64,000 bases of DNA from NCBI RefSeq assembly GCF_016909495.1, contig NZ_JAFBFW010000003.1, forward strand, positions 62,001 through 126,000, read 5' to 3'. How positions within the stretch are numbered: position 1 is the stretch's first letter; each line of letters starts with the position of its first letter. Under the pieces are notes generated by a model. The model made no database searches and was not told the DNA's origin. It saw only the letters and a list, made by a program, of their open reading frames with translations. A program made the translations under genes and the position numbers. The stretch comes from Pantoea coffeiphila. Its GTDB lineage: Bacteria > Pseudomonadota > Gammaproteobacteria > Enterobacterales > Enterobacteriaceae. Positions 1 through 9,079 of the stretch are shown in pieces.

Positions 1-504
1 CTGGACCCGCACACCACCGTGCAGATCCTGCTGCTGCTGCAGGAAATTAACCGCCGCTACGGCATCACTATCGTGCTGATCACCCATGAAATGTCGGTAG
101 TGCAGAAAATCTGCCACAAAGTCGCGGTGATGGCCAACGGGCAGGTGGTTGAGCAGGGTAACGTGCTTGAGCTGTTTGGGCAGCCGAAAGATTCTGTCAC
201 CGCCAGCTTTGTGCAGTCGGTGATCCACGATCGCCTGCCGGAGCAGACCGTGGCGCGCATCAAGCAGCAGAGGCAGAGCCGGGCGCTGCGGCTGGAATTC
301 GTGGGGCAGACCGCGCAGCAGCCGATCGTCAACCGGCTGATCCGCGAGTATCCGGTGGAGGTCAATATCCTGTTTGCCAACATGTCTGAAATTCAGAGCA
401 CCATTCTCGGCTTTATGATCGTGCAGATCGGCGGAGAAGCGGCGGATATCGACGCGGCGATCCGCTACCTCCATGACGCAGGAGTGAAAATCAGCGATGT
501 TTGA
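1..504 (+). CDS. metN: MetN-type methionine ABC transporter ATPase, C-terminal part
   Basis: This is the C-terminal part of the ATPase of a methionine-type ABC importer; the gene enters from the left, in frame from base 1. The first visible residues, LDPHTT, are the D-loop after Walker B, and VLITHEM is the switch-histidine loop, so Walker A and the signature motif lie outside the window. Roughly the last 90 residues have the look of the NIL regulatory domain that in MetN binds methionine and inhibits transport. The stop codon overlaps the start of the permease gene by 8 bases, so the two are translationally coupled. It is probably a second, paralogous Met system, since it sits with luxS-like and oxidoreductase genes and no metQ-like binding protein follows. 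Confidence 0.85.
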   Translation: MDPHTTVQILLLLQEINRRYGITIVLITHEMSVVQKICHKVAVMANGQVVEQGNVLELFGQPKDSVTASFVQSVIHDRLPEQTVARIKQQRQSRALRLEFVGQTAQQPIVNRLIREYPVEVNILFANMSEIQSTILGFMIVQIGGEAADIDAAIRYLHDAGVKISDV

Positions 505-1165
505 ATTTATTGATACCGCCATCACCGGCGATCAGTTCCTGCTGGCGCTGTACGACACGCTGATCATGGTCAGCGTCTCGCTGGGCTTTGGCGCGCTGCT
601 CGGCATCCCGCTGGGCATCGTGCTGGTGCTGTGCCGCCCCGGTGGCATTCTGCCGAACGGCACGCTGCACCAGATCCTTAATCCAGTGGTGAATATCCTG
701 CGCTCGCTGCCGTTTATCATCCTGCTGATCACCATTCTGCCGGTCACCCGTTGGCTGGTCGGCACCACCATCGGCACCCCCGGTGCGATTGTGCCGCTGG
801 TGGTGTTTATCGCCCCCTATATTGCCCGGCTGGTGGAAAGCTCGTTGCTGGAGGTGGGTGACGGCATTCTCGAATCCGCCAACGCCATGGGTGCCAGCAC
901 CTTTCAGACCATCTGGCACTTTATGCTGCCGGAGGCCGCATCATCGCTGATCCTCGCGCTGACCACCGCCACCATCGGCCTGCTGGGTGCCACCGCGATG
1001 GCGGGCACCGTTGGCGGCGGCGGCATCGGCGACCTGGCCATCACCTACGGCTACCAGCGTTTTGATGCCTTTGCCACGCTGAGCACCGCGCTGGTGCTGA
1101 TCGTTATCGTGCAGCTTTTACAGACCTTCGGCACGCGTCTGGCGCGCCGGATACGTCGCGAATAA
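497..1165 (+). CDS. metI: MetI-type methionine ABC transporter permease
   Basis: A 222-residue inner-membrane permease of the MetI family, the usual length. Several hydrophobic segments are visible, and the cytoplasmic coupling loop (around residues 115-150, with the ESANAMGAS stretch) is the EAA motif that contacts the ATPase. It overlaps the metN-like gene by 8 bases and is followed 17 bases on by the luxS-like gene, so it belongs to the same transcript. The substrate is presumably methionine or a derivative such as methionine sulfoxide. No substrate-binding lipoprotein gene is visible downstream; it could lie upstream of the window. Confidence 0.85.
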   Translation: MFEFIDTAITGDQFLLALYDTLIMVSVSLGFGALLGIPLGIVLVLCRPGGILPNGTLHQILNPVVNILRSLPFIILLITILPVTRWLVGTTIGTPGAIVPLVVFIAPYIARLVESSLLEVGDGILESANAMGASTFQTIWHFMLPEAASSLILALTTATIGLLGATAMAGTVGGGGIGDLAITYGYQRFDAFATLSTALVLIVIVQLLQTFGTRLARRIRRE

Positions 1166-1182
1166 TCGTAAGGAGAAACCGT

Positions 1183-1647
1183 ATGCCAGTAGTAGAGAGC
1201 TTTACCCTCGACCACAACAAAGTCATCGCCCCGTATGTGCGGGTGGCCGGTAATGAAAAACACGCGCTGGGCAGCGTGGTGGAAAAATATGACCTGCGCC
1301 TGCTGCAGCCGAATGCGGATGCCATCCCGACCGCCGCGCTGCACACGCTGGAGCACCTGCTGGCCTTTGGCCTGCGTGAAGAGCTGGACGGCGTGATCGA
1401 CATTTCCCCGATGGGCTGCCGCACCGGCTTCTATCTCATCCTGTGGGATAACCGCGATCCGAAAACCATCGCTACCGCGCTGACCCGCGTGCTGGAGCGG
1501 GTGGTTGATGCCACCGACGTACCGGCGGTGACGCCGCTGGAGTGCGGCAACTATCGCGATCACTCGCTGTTCTCGGCGAAAGAGTATGCGCGCCAGGTGC
1601 TGGCGGCCGGGATCAGTACTGACGCCTTTTCCCGTCAGGTGGTTTGA
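1183..1647 (+). CDS. luxS: LuxS-family S-ribosylhomocysteine lyase (paralogue)
   Basis: A 154-residue LuxS homologue. LuxS cleaves S-ribosylhomocysteine to homocysteine and the autoinducer-2 precursor in the cytosol. The metal site is intact: His54 and His58 with catalytic Glu57 in HTLEH, and Cys121 in ECGNY; the active-site Cys79 lies in SPMGCRTGFY. The start ATG follows an AAGGAG site. It is shorter than the roughly 171-residue enterobacterial LuxS, and its N-terminus (ESFTLDHNKVIAPYVR) reads more like the short Firmicute type than the enteric one. It lies in a metNI operon rather than beside gshA, so it is probably an additional copy. Family assignment is firm; the paralogue status is inferred. 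Confidence 0.88.
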   Translation: MPVVESFTLDHNKVIAPYVRVAGNEKHALGSVVEKYDLRLLQPNADAIPTAALHTLEHLLAFGLREELDGVIDISPMGCRTGFYLILWDNRDPKTIATALTRVLERVVDATDVPAVTPLECGNYRDHSLFSAKEYARQVLAAGISTDAFSRQVV

Positions 1648-2408
1648 TGGTTGCCATCGATCTCCGGGGGCAGACGGCGGTGGTCACCGGCGGCCTGCAG
1701 GGAATCGGGCGGGCCATTGCCGAGCTGCTGCATCAGGCCGGTGCCAGCGTGGTGGTGGGCGACATCGCCATCACCGCACGGGAAACCGGCGACCGCTGGC
1801 TGTGGCTGCCCTGCGATATCGCCCGACCTGAACAGGCGGGTGAGCTGATTGCCGTGGCGCAGCAGCAGTTTGGCCGCGTGGATATCCTGGTCAACAGCTG
1901 CGGCGTGTCGGCGATGAGCCGCATCGACGAGCTGGATGAGGCGGCCTGGCAGCGCATCCTCGACGTGAACGTCAAGGGCGTTGGCTACGCCTCGCAGGCC
2001 GCTATTGCACTGATGAAGCCCCAGCGCTACGGCCGCATTATCAATATCGCCTCGCAGGCGGGGAAAAACGGCTATCGCCTGATGGGGCAGTATGTCGCCT
2101 CTAAACATGCGGTACTGGGTTTAACCAAGGTGGCGGCGATTGAGCTGGCCCGCGACAACATCCTCGTTAACGCCGTCTGCCCCGGCATCGTTGAAACACC
2201 GATGAAATGGCACGAACGGGAGCTGGGCGGTAAACTGCGTGGGCTGACGGCGGAGGATATCTATGCCGAAGACTGTTCGCAGGTGCCGCTGGGCCGCACC
2301 GCGCAGCCGGAAGATGTCGCCAACGTGGTGCTGTTTCTCGCCAGCCCGCTGTCCTCCTATATGACCGGCCAGGCGATTAACGTCACTGGCGGAATGACCA
2401 TGCACTAA
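1647..2408 (+). CDS. SDR-family NAD(P)-dependent oxidoreductase
   Basis: A 253-residue classical short-chain dehydrogenase. It has the cofactor motif GGLQGIGRA near residue 15, the NSCG motif near residue 88, a catalytic Ser in NIASQAG and the YVASK active-site Tyr/Lys pair near residue 152, followed by VCPGIVETPM. The ATG overlaps the luxS-like stop (TGATG), so translation is coupled; a TTG one codon upstream is a less likely start. The substrate is unknown. Position between the luxS-like and reductase genes suggests it acts on an intermediate from the compound imported by the Met-type transporter, but the sequence does not show this directly. Confidence 0.85.
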   Translation: MVAIDLRGQTAVVTGGLQGIGRAIAELLHQAGASVVVGDIAITARETGDRWLWLPCDIARPEQAGELIAVAQQQFGRVDILVNSCGVSAMSRIDELDEAAWQRILDVNVKGVGYASQAAIALMKPQRYGRIINIASQAGKNGYRLMGQYVASKHAVLGLTKVAAIELARDNILVNAVCPGIVETPMKWHERELGGKLRGLTAEDIYAEDCSQVPLGRTAQPEDVANVVLFLASPLSSYMTGQAINVTGGMTMH

Positions 2409-2423
2409 CTCCCGGAGCGCACC

Positions 2424-4787
2424 ATGAGCCAGCAGGCCGAAGCCGATAAACGACTGACCGTCACCCACTGGGGCACCTACCGGGTGACCACCGATAACGG
2501 CGTGCTGACCGCCGTCGAGCCGGTGGAGTGGGACCGCAATCCGTCGAAGATTGGTTTCTCGATGCCGGGCGCGGTGCAGGGCAACAGCCGCGTGCGGCGA
2601 CCGGCGGTCAGGCTCGGCTATTTGCAGGGAAAACCGGCGAATCGTGAGGGGCGCGGTAAAGAACCCTTTGTGGAAGTGAGCTGGGAGCAGGCGCTGTCGC
2701 TGGTGGCCGGCGAGCTGCGGCGGGTGAAAGACGCCCACGGCAATCAGGCCATCTACGGTGGTTCCTACGGCTGGTCGAGCGCCGGGCGTTTCCACCATGC
2801 GCAAAGTCAGCTGCACCGCTTCCTCAATCAGTTTGGCGGCTATACCGCCAGCACTAACACGTACAGTATCGCCGCCGGAGAGCGGGTTTTACCGCATATT
2901 CTCGGCGATCTCGACGATCTTCAGCGCCAGCACACCCACTGGCCGGTACTGGCTGAACACTGCGAACTGTTTGTTGCCATCGGCGGCCTGCCGCTGAGAA
3001 ATGCCCAGGTGAACGGCGGCGGGGCCAACGATCACGCCCTCGACCACTGGCTGCAAACCCTGCGCGCCAACGGCTGCCGTTTTATCAACGTCAGCCCGGT
3101 GCGCAACGATCTGGCCGCCGTCGGCGATGCCGAATGGCTGGCGCTCCGGCCCGGCAGCGATACCGCGCTGCTGCTGGCGGTGTGCCAGGTGCTGATTGCC
3201 GAACGTCTGGTTAACCAGGACTTTATCGCCCGCTGTACGGTCGGTTTTGAGCGCTTTGCTGCCTACGTGCAGGGCGAGGACGACGGCGAAGCGAAGACCC
3301 CCGAGTGGGCGGCAACCCTCACCGGGCTGGAGGCGGAGGCCATCCGTCAACTGGCGCGGCAGATGGCACAGAAGAAAACGATGATCAATATGGCGTGGTC
3401 GGTACAGCGCGCGCGGCAGGGTGAACAGGCCTACTGGGCGCTGGTGGCGGTCACCGCACTACTTGGGCAGATTGGCACCCCCGGCGGCGGCATCGGCTTC
3501 GGCTATGCCTCCACCAACCTCGCCGGAGCCGAACGGCGGCGCTTCTCCGGCCCGCGCATGCCCGCGGGCCGCAACGCGGTCAGCGTGCGCATTCCGGTGG
3601 CGCGTATTACCGATATGCTGCTGCACCCCGGTGAACACTACGAATTCGACGGTCAGACCTTAACCTATCCCGATATCCGCCTCGTTTACTGGGCGGGCGG
3701 CAACAGCTTCCATCATCATCAGGATCTCAATCGGCTGATTGACGGCTGGCGGCGACCGGAAACGGTGATCGTCCATGAACAGTACTGGACCGCCCAGGCC
3801 AAATTCGCCGATATCGTGCTGCCCGCTACCACCTCACTGGAGCGGGAAGATATCGGCAGCGCCAGCAACGACGGCTTTATGATCGCCATGCGCCAGCATC
3901 TGCCGCCGCAGGGGGAAGCGCGTGATGATTACGCCATCTTCAGCGCGCTGGCGGAAAAGCTGGATTTCGCCGCGCAGTTTACCGAAGGGCACAGCGTGCG
4001 CGGCTGGCTGGAGAGGATTTATCACGAATCCCGGCCGCGAGCCGCAGAGGACGGCATTCAGCTGCCCGACTTCGAGGCCTTCTGGGCGCAGGGCAAGCTG
4101 GAATATGCCGCACCCGACGTGCCGCAGATCCTGCTGAAGGCGTTCCGTGACGATCCCGATGCCGCGCCGCTGTCCACGCCGTCGGGGAAAATCGAGTTGT
4201 TTTCCGCAGCGGTTGCCGCGTTTGGTTATCGCGAAGCGCCGGGCCACGCCTACTGGCACACCGATGAGCAGAATGCCCAGCAGGAACAGCGCCAGCGCTG
4301 GCCGCTGCATCTGCTCTCCAGCCAGCCGCGCACGCGACTGCACAGCCAGTACGATCACGGTTCGGTCAGTCAGCAGACCAAAATTAACGGCCGCGAGCCG
4401 CTGTGGATGCACCCGCAGGACGCCGCCGCGCGCGGCATCGGCGAGCGGGACATCGTGAAGGTGTTTAACGATCGCGGCGCGCTGCTGGCGGGGGTGCATC
4501 TCACCGAGGATATCCGGCCCGGTGTGGTGCAGATCTCTACCGGGGCCTGGTACGATCCGCTGAACGCACAGGAAAACCGCTCGCTGGATAAACACGGCAA
4601 CCCGAACGTATTAACCACCGATATCGGCAGCTCCCGGCTCGGCCAGGGCAGCACCGCGCAGACCTGCTTCGTGGAGATCGCCCGCTTTGATGAACCGCTT
4701 CCTGAGGTGACCGCCTGGCTGCCGCCGACGTTTGTGGCCTTCGCGGAAGAGCAGGAGTTCGCGGCGAGCAATCTCAGCGGCGAGTAA
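2424..4787 (+). CDS. BisC/TorA-type molybdopterin oxidoreductase
   Basis: A 787-residue enzyme of the DMSO-reductase family, subgroup of BisC and TorA. The whole sequence reads colinear with BisC: GSYGWSSAGRFHHA carries the likely Mo-ligand serine, LLGQIGTPGGG and YWAGGNSFHHHQD are cofactor-binding stretches, and the C-terminal third includes the dinucleotide-binding domain. There is no N-terminal Cys cluster for Fe-S and no twin-arginine signal, so it should be cytoplasmic like BisC, which reduces biotin sulfoxide and free methionine sulfoxide. It begins 15 bases after the SDR gene in the same operon. With metNI and luxS-like genes upstream, reduction of an imported S-oxide is the most economical reading. 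Confidence 0.85.
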   Translation: MSQQAEADKRLTVTHWGTYRVTTDNGVLTAVEPVEWDRNPSKIGFSMPGAVQGNSRVRRPAVRLGYLQGKPANREGRGKEPFVEVSWEQALSLVAGELRRVKDAHGNQAIYGGSYGWSSAGRFHHAQSQLHRFLNQFGGYTASTNTYSIAAGERVLPHILGDLDDLQRQHTHWPVLAEHCELFVAIGGLPLRNAQVNGGGANDHALDHWLQTLRANGCRFINVSPVRNDLAAVGDAEWLALRPGSDTALLLAVCQVLIAERLVNQDFIARCTVGFERFAAYVQGEDDGEAKTPEWAATLTGLEAEAIRQLARQMAQKKTMINMAWSVQRARQGEQAYWALVAVTALLGQIGTPGGGIGFGYASTNLAGAERRRFSGPRMPAGRNAVSVRIPVARITDMLLHPGEHYEFDGQTLTYPDIRLVYWAGGNSFHHHQDLNRLIDGWRRPETVIVHEQYWTAQAKFADIVLPATTSLEREDIGSASNDGFMIAMRQHLPPQGEARDDYAIFSALAEKLDFAAQFTEGHSVRGWLERIYHESRPRAAEDGIQLPDFEAFWAQGKLEYAAPDVPQILLKAFRDDPDAAPLSTPSGKIELFSAAVAAFGYREAPGHAYWHTDEQNAQQEQRQRWPLHLLSSQPRTRLHSQYDHGSVSQQTKINGREPLWMHPQDAAARGIGERDIVKVFNDRGALLAGVHLTEDIRPGVVQISTGAWYDPLNAQENRSLDKHGNPNVLTTDIGSSRLGQGSTAQTCFVEIARFDEPLPEVTAWLPPTFVAFAEEQEFAASNLSGE

Positions 4788-4893
4788 TGGGGCTCTTCGC
4801 TATGCCGCCGACAGCAGACATGCTGCCAGGTGGCTGTCGCCCGGCGCGTTGGCAAAGAGCAGGATAGACTTTCTTTTGAGTGAAGAGGACGCT

Positions 4894-6006
4894 ATGAGTC
4901 TGGCAAACCCACAATTTCAGCCCGCGCAGTTCACCATCAAGTCGCCGGGCAACTATATTCAGCAGCCGGGCCTGATCCATCAGGTCGGCGAGCGCATTCG
5001 TCCGCTGGTCGGCCATCTGCGCATTCTCACCTCGCCGCAGGCCTGGCGGGCGGTGAACCCGGCGCTGGAAGAGAGCCTGAATCGCGCTGGCCTGCGCTGG
5101 CAGGTGGAATATTTAACCGGCGAATGTACCGATGCGGCGATTGCGCAGTTCCGCCACAACCTGCTGGAGCAGGGGGCGGAAGGGATTCTGGCCATCGGCG
5201 GCGGGCGCGTGCTGGATACCGCGAAAGCCGTTAACGATGCGCTGGGCGATCGCCAGCTGTTTGCGCTGCCGACGCTGGCGGCCACCTGCGCCGCCTGGTC
5301 GCCGCTGGCAATTATCTACAACGAAGAGGGCGGCCATCTCGACAGCCGGGCGCTGGACGCTATGCCTGCGCTGATCCTGGTCGACAGTGATATTATCGCC
5401 CGCGCCGACGTGCGCTATCTGCGCTCCGGCATCGTTGATGCGCTGGCGAAATGGGTAGAGTTCGATCCCTGGCAGCGGCACAACCCGCACCATCTGGCGC
5501 TGGATGTAAAAGTCTCAGCGGCCAGGCAGGCGTACGATGCGTTCCTGCGCTGGGGCGAAGAGGCGGTCGCGGCGAATGAACGGCACCAGGTGACGCAGGC
5601 GCTGGAAAAGGTGATTGAGGCCAATATCGTGCTGGCTGGTTTAGCCAACAGCGTGCGCGGCGAGCTGGATACGCCGGGGCTGGCGCACGTCATCCACGAT
5701 ACGCTGACCCATCAGCCGGAGCTGCACGACTGGCTGCACGGCGAAAAAGTCGGGTTCAGCCTGCTGCTTCAGTCGCTGGTGGAACACGGCCAGCCGGATG
5801 TACAGCTGCTCTCCCTGCTGAAAATCTACCGTAGCCCGCTGCGGCTGCCCGCGCTGGCAGGCGACAGAGCGGCACGCATTGCGCAGATCGCTGCCGATAT
5901 CCGCTTCCCACAGAAGAGTCTGGGCGGACTGCCGTTTGCTGTCACTGCCGAGACGCTGCATCGGGCGCTGCTGGCGACCGAGGCGCAGGACTTCGCGGCC
6001 GATTAA
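4894..6006 (+). CDS. Iron/zinc alcohol dehydrogenase family protein, HcxA/GldA-like
   Basis: A 370-residue protein of the glycerol-dehydrogenase-like branch, close in pattern to E. coli HcxA (YbdH), an NADPH-dependent 2-oxoacid reductase. The motifs GGGRVLDTAKAV (nucleotide site), ALPTLAATCAAWSPL and IVDALAKWVEF, and the His-containing AHVIHDTLTH metal region, are all present. The open frame runs further upstream, but the ATG at 4894 gives a family-like N-terminus and is preceded by GAAGAGGA; the upstream extension overlaps the reductase gene. About 100 bases separate it from that gene, so it may be the last gene of the operon or have its own promoter. Its substrate is not determined by sequence. 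Confidence 0.8.
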   Translation: MSLANPQFQPAQFTIKSPGNYIQQPGLIHQVGERIRPLVGHLRILTSPQAWRAVNPALEESLNRAGLRWQVEYLTGECTDAAIAQFRHNLLEQGAEGILAIGGGRVLDTAKAVNDALGDRQLFALPTLAATCAAWSPLAIIYNEEGGHLDSRALDAMPALILVDSDIIARADVRYLRSGIVDALAKWVEFDPWQRHNPHHLALDVKVSAARQAYDAFLRWGEEAVAANERHQVTQALEKVIEANIVLAGLANSVRGELDTPGLAHVIHDTLTHQPELHDWLHGEKVGFSLLLQSLVEHGQPDVQLLSLLKIYRSPLRLPALAGDRAARIAQIAADIRFPQKSLGGLPFAVTAETLHRALLATEAQDFAAD

Positions 6007-6110
6007 TTTGTTGCTGATGCTTCGAAGACGTGATGATGTGCGGGCAGGCTTCTCTGCCGGGATAACCCGCATGCGCAGTTGAAAAGCTGCCGGACGGCCC
6101 GGCGGCGGTG

Positions 6111-7229
6111 TTAATCCATCCAGTCCTGAATGATTTCCGCGTACAGCTGCTCCGCTTCTGCCAGTCGGCTGAGCAGGCAGTATTCGTCGGTCTGGTGCGC
6201 CATCGACGGCTCGCCGGGGCCGAGAATAATGCACGGCGGATTGCCGAGCGCGGGCAGCAGCAGCGAGGCATCGGTAAAGTAGGGCACCACGCGCGGTGTC
6301 AGCGGGGCATCGTGCAGCGGCTGGCAGCGATGATACACCTGGCGAATCCAGGCGTGGCGCTCTTCGCTCAGCACTGCTGGCAGATCGACCAGCGTGGTGA
6401 GGGTGACGTTTTCGCCCAGCAGCGCACCCAGCTGCTCGCGAATAGTGGCGTGCTGAAGATTCGGCGCGCTGCGGATATCGACATCAAAACGCGTGCGGTC
6501 CGGCACCGAGTTAATGTTCAGACCGCCCTCAATACGCCCGACGTTCAGCGTAGGCTGCTTCATCAGCGGGTGCGGCGCACCCGGCGAGAAGTGGCGGATT
6601 TTGCCCAGCGCATCCGCCGCCAGATAAATGGCGTTAATCCCCAGCTCCGGCATCGCGCCGTGGGCGGTTTTGCCCCGCGTTTCGCAGCGCAGCCACAGTG
6701 CGCCTTTGTGCCCGATAACCGGGTAGTTGGCCGTCGGTTCACCGACGATCAGCGCGCCGATCTCCGGCAGATCCCCGGCTTCGATCAGCGCCCGCGCGCC
6801 GTCACAGCCGGTTTCCTCGCCGCCGGTGATCAGCAGCACCGCGCCGCGCCCGTGAAGGATTTTCTGACGGTGCTGAACGCAGGCGACGGCGAACGACGCC
6901 ACCGCCGCTTTCATGTCGCTTGATCCCCGACCGTAGAGACGATCGCCGTCGATCTGCGAACCAAAAGGATCGAACTGCCACGATGCGTTGCCGAGCGGCA
7001 CGGTATCCAGATGGCCGGTAAACGCCAGCGGTCTGCCCGGTGCGTTACCGGGCAGGCGGGCGACCAGATTGCTGCGCCCCTCGCCGAACGACGAGAGGGA
7101 AACCTCAAAACCGTGGTCGCTGAGCCACCCGGCAAAAAAGCGCATGCAGTCGGCTTCATCGCCAGGCGGGTTGATGGTGTTAAAGCCCAGCAGTTGCCGG
7201 GCCAGTTCAAGCGTGGTATCCGCCGCCAT
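6111..7229 (-). CDS. M20-family metallo-deacylase (ArgE/DapE-like)
   Basis: A 372-residue cytosolic M20 peptidase/deacylase. Metal and catalytic motifs are intact: FTGHLDTVP, GRGSSDMKA and TGGEETGCDG. The family includes acetylornithine deacetylase and succinyl-diaminopimelate desuccinylase, but this gene is embedded in a catabolic operon so those biosynthetic roles are unlikely. Its start overlaps the stop of the ThuA-like gene (TGATG on the minus strand), showing translational coupling. It is the last gene of a five-gene minus-strand operon behind two LacI-type operators. A plausible role is removing an acyl group from the imported substrate. Confidence 0.85.
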   Translation of the reverse strand: MAADTTLELARQLLGFNTINPPGDEADCMRFFAGWLSDHGFEVSLSSFGEGRSNLVARLPGNAPGRPLAFTGHLDTVPLGNASWQFDPFGSQIDGDRLYGRGSSDMKAAVASFAVACVQHRQKILHGRGAVLLITGGEETGCDGARALIEAGDLPEIGALIVGEPTANYPVIGHKGALWLRCETRGKTAHGAMPELGINAIYLAADALGKIRHFSPGAPHPLMKQPTLNVGRIEGGLNINSVPDRTRFDVDIRSAPNLQHATIREQLGALLGENVTLTTLVDLPAVLSEERHAWIRQVYHRCQPLHDAPLTPRVVPYFTDASLLLPALGNPPCIILGPGEPSMAHQTDEYCLLSRLAEAEQLYAEIIQDWMD

Positions 7230-7984
7230 CAGCCGCGTTCCGTCAGCCAGTCAAGGCAGTTCACCCACAGCTGGCGATAGCCCGGCCATTTGGCAAACTC
7301 TTCCGGCAGCCAGTGGGCGGACATGTCGCTGGTCCACACCAGCGAGCGGCCCTGCTGGTATTCGCGCACCGCCAGCAGAGGATGCCCGCTGCCGGACACG
7401 GTCGCCAGCAGTTTACCCTCCGGGTGCATCTCCACTTCGTTATAGCCCAGCAGCCACGGCCATTCGCCCGGAATGTCGTTAAATACCGGGTGCGATTCGG
7501 TGACCTCGGCATAGCAGCCTTCCGGCGTTTCGATGCGGTCGTCCCAGGCCAGGCAGCGTACCGGCAGCACTTTCTCCACCGCCGTGTTGCGGTAGCGCGC
7601 ACCGCCGTTGATCCCCTGGAAGCTGAAATAGCCGCCGATCATCATCAGCGAGCCGCCGTTAGCCACGTAGTCATGCAGCAGCGTCAGGCGGTTGGCGGTA
7701 CGGCGGCTTTTCAGCCAGGTATCCGGGTGCAGCAGCAGCGTGTTGGCACCGATATCCGACAGGATAATCGCATCCCACTCCGCCAGCCCTTCCTGCGTTA
7801 GCGGGAAGTCGGTGGCCGCCGCGTGGGCGGGCATATAGGTGATGGCATAATTGCTGTCCGCCAGCGCGGCCAGGAAGTCGGTTGCGCCGTTGTGCCAGGT
7901 GGCAGTCGCAAACTGATCGAAGCCTTTCACGTGTACCGAGGTGCTGGTCCAGGATTCACCCACCAGTAAAATTTTCTTCTTCAT
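7229..7984 (-). CDS. ThuA-like / class I glutamine amidotransferase-like protein
   Basis: A 251-residue protein of the GATase1-like (DUF1355) type related to ThuA. The N-terminus (KKILLVGESWTS) and LLHDYVANGGSLMMIGGYFSF form the expected flavodoxin-like fold; C-terminal SLVWTSDMSAHW is also typical. I see no classical glutaminase Cys-His-Glu triad, so it is probably not a true amidotransferase. ThuA homologues take part in sugar catabolism in other bacteria. A good AAGGAA site precedes the ATG; 12 bases separate it from the phosphotriesterase-like gene. Its role in this operon is unknown. Confidence 0.75.
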   Translation of the reverse strand: MKKKILLVGESWTSTSVHVKGFDQFATATWHNGATDFLAALADSNYAITYMPAHAAATDFPLTQEGLAEWDAIILSDIGANTLLLHPDTWLKSRRTANRLTLLHDYVANGGSLMMIGGYFSFQGINGGARYRNTAVEKVLPVRCLAWDDRIETPEGCYAEVTESHPVFNDIPGEWPWLLGYNEVEMHPEGKLLATVSGSGHPLLAVREYQQGRSLVWTSDMSAHWLPEEFAKWPGYRQLWVNCLDWLTERG

Positions 7985-7996
7985 CTGTTTTCCTTT

Positions 7997-9076
7997 TTAT
8001 CCGCCAAATACCCGCTGGGGATTACCGATCATTAAGGTTTCAAGTTGTTCACCGCTGACGCCGTGGCGCTTAAGGCGCGGGACAAAGTGCTTGAGAATGT
8101 AGCCATAGCCGTGGCCGCCGTAGCGGGTCAGCATGGTTTTCAGGAACACGTCCTGCGACAGCAAAATCTGCTGGATAAAGCCGTCGTCTATCAGCTCGCG
8201 AATGGCGCGGGCGTTTTCCTCGTCGGACGGCGACTGGGCCGATTCGTCGGCGTAGTAGTAGCTCATGCCGATCATGTCGTACTCCAGGAACGCGCCGCGC
8301 TGCGCCAGCTCGCGCTGATAGCGCTTGTCGGCAAAACTCGGGTTCATATGGCACAGCACCGTATGGCGCAGATCGGCCCCTTCCTGCTCGAGAATATCCA
8401 GCACCTTATGCCCCAGCCGCTCCCAGCCCGGCAGATGTACCTCAATCGGCACGCCGGTGGCCGCGCTGGCACGGCCCGCCGCGCGCAGCGACTTCTCTTC
8501 ATCCGGCGTAAAGCGGCTGGAGATGCCGATTTCGCCGATCAGCCCGGCAATCACCTCCGGTTTCTCCTCCGCGCCGCCGAGGTCGTAGATCAGCTTTTCG
8601 GTCAGCTGCTCCACGCTGGTGGTTTTCACCCACTCGGGGTGCGACGGCTCCAGATACAGCCCGGTGCCCATCACGATATTCAGCCCGGTAAGGCGCGAGA
8701 TGCGCTGTAGCGCCTTCGGATCGCGGCCAATGCCGATATTGGTCGGGTCGACCACCGTTTCCCCGCCGAGCGCGCGGTATTTGGTCAGCTCCTCAATCGC
8801 CAGATCGGCGTCAAACAGCTGGCAGTTATCGCGGCTCATCAGCGGATTCAGCGACAGCTCGCCGAGGTTTTCCATCTTCACCGGCATCTCGGCCAGATGA
8901 CGATCGCTACAGCAGCACGGCGGCACCCACTTACCGGAGGCATCCAACAGGATGTGCTCATGCATCAGCGTCACGCCCATCTCCGCAATCGGCAGCGGGC
9001 CAAGCACCGTCATCACATAGCCGCTGCTAACGCCAACCGGCAGCGGGTGCTGATGGCGAAAAATTGATCCTTTCAT
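7997..9076 (-). CDS. Phosphotriesterase-family metal hydrolase
   Basis: A 359-residue amidohydrolase-superfamily protein. The binuclear-metal ligands are visible: His39 and His41 in MHEHI, His in EVHLPGW, His in LCHMNPS and Asp in LSQDVF. The bridging residue is Glu in LIGEIG, as in Php-type homologues, rather than the carbamylated Lys of classical phosphotriesterase. Members of this branch are commonly lactonases or hydrolases of phosphorylated sugar lactones, not pesticide hydrolases. It is 3 bases downstream of the permease gene and preceded by AAAGGAT, so it is part of the transporter operon and likely opens or deacylates the imported compound. Confidence 0.83.
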   Translation of the reverse strand: MKGSIFRHQHPLPVGVSSGYVMTVLGPLPIAEMGVTLMHEHILLDASGKWVPPCCCSDRHLAEMPVKMENLGELSLNPLMSRDNCQLFDADLAIEELTKYRALGGETVVDPTNIGIGRDPKALQRISRLTGLNIVMGTGLYLEPSHPEWVKTTSVEQLTEKLIYDLGGAEEKPEVIAGLIGEIGISSRFTPDEEKSLRAAGRASAATGVPIEVHLPGWERLGHKVLDILEQEGADLRHTVLCHMNPSFADKRYQRELAQRGAFLEYDMIGMSYYYADESAQSPSDEENARAIRELIDDGFIQQILLSQDVFLKTMLTRYGGHGYGYILKHFVPRLKRHGVSGEQLETLMIGNPQRVFGG

Positions 9077-9079
9077 CAG

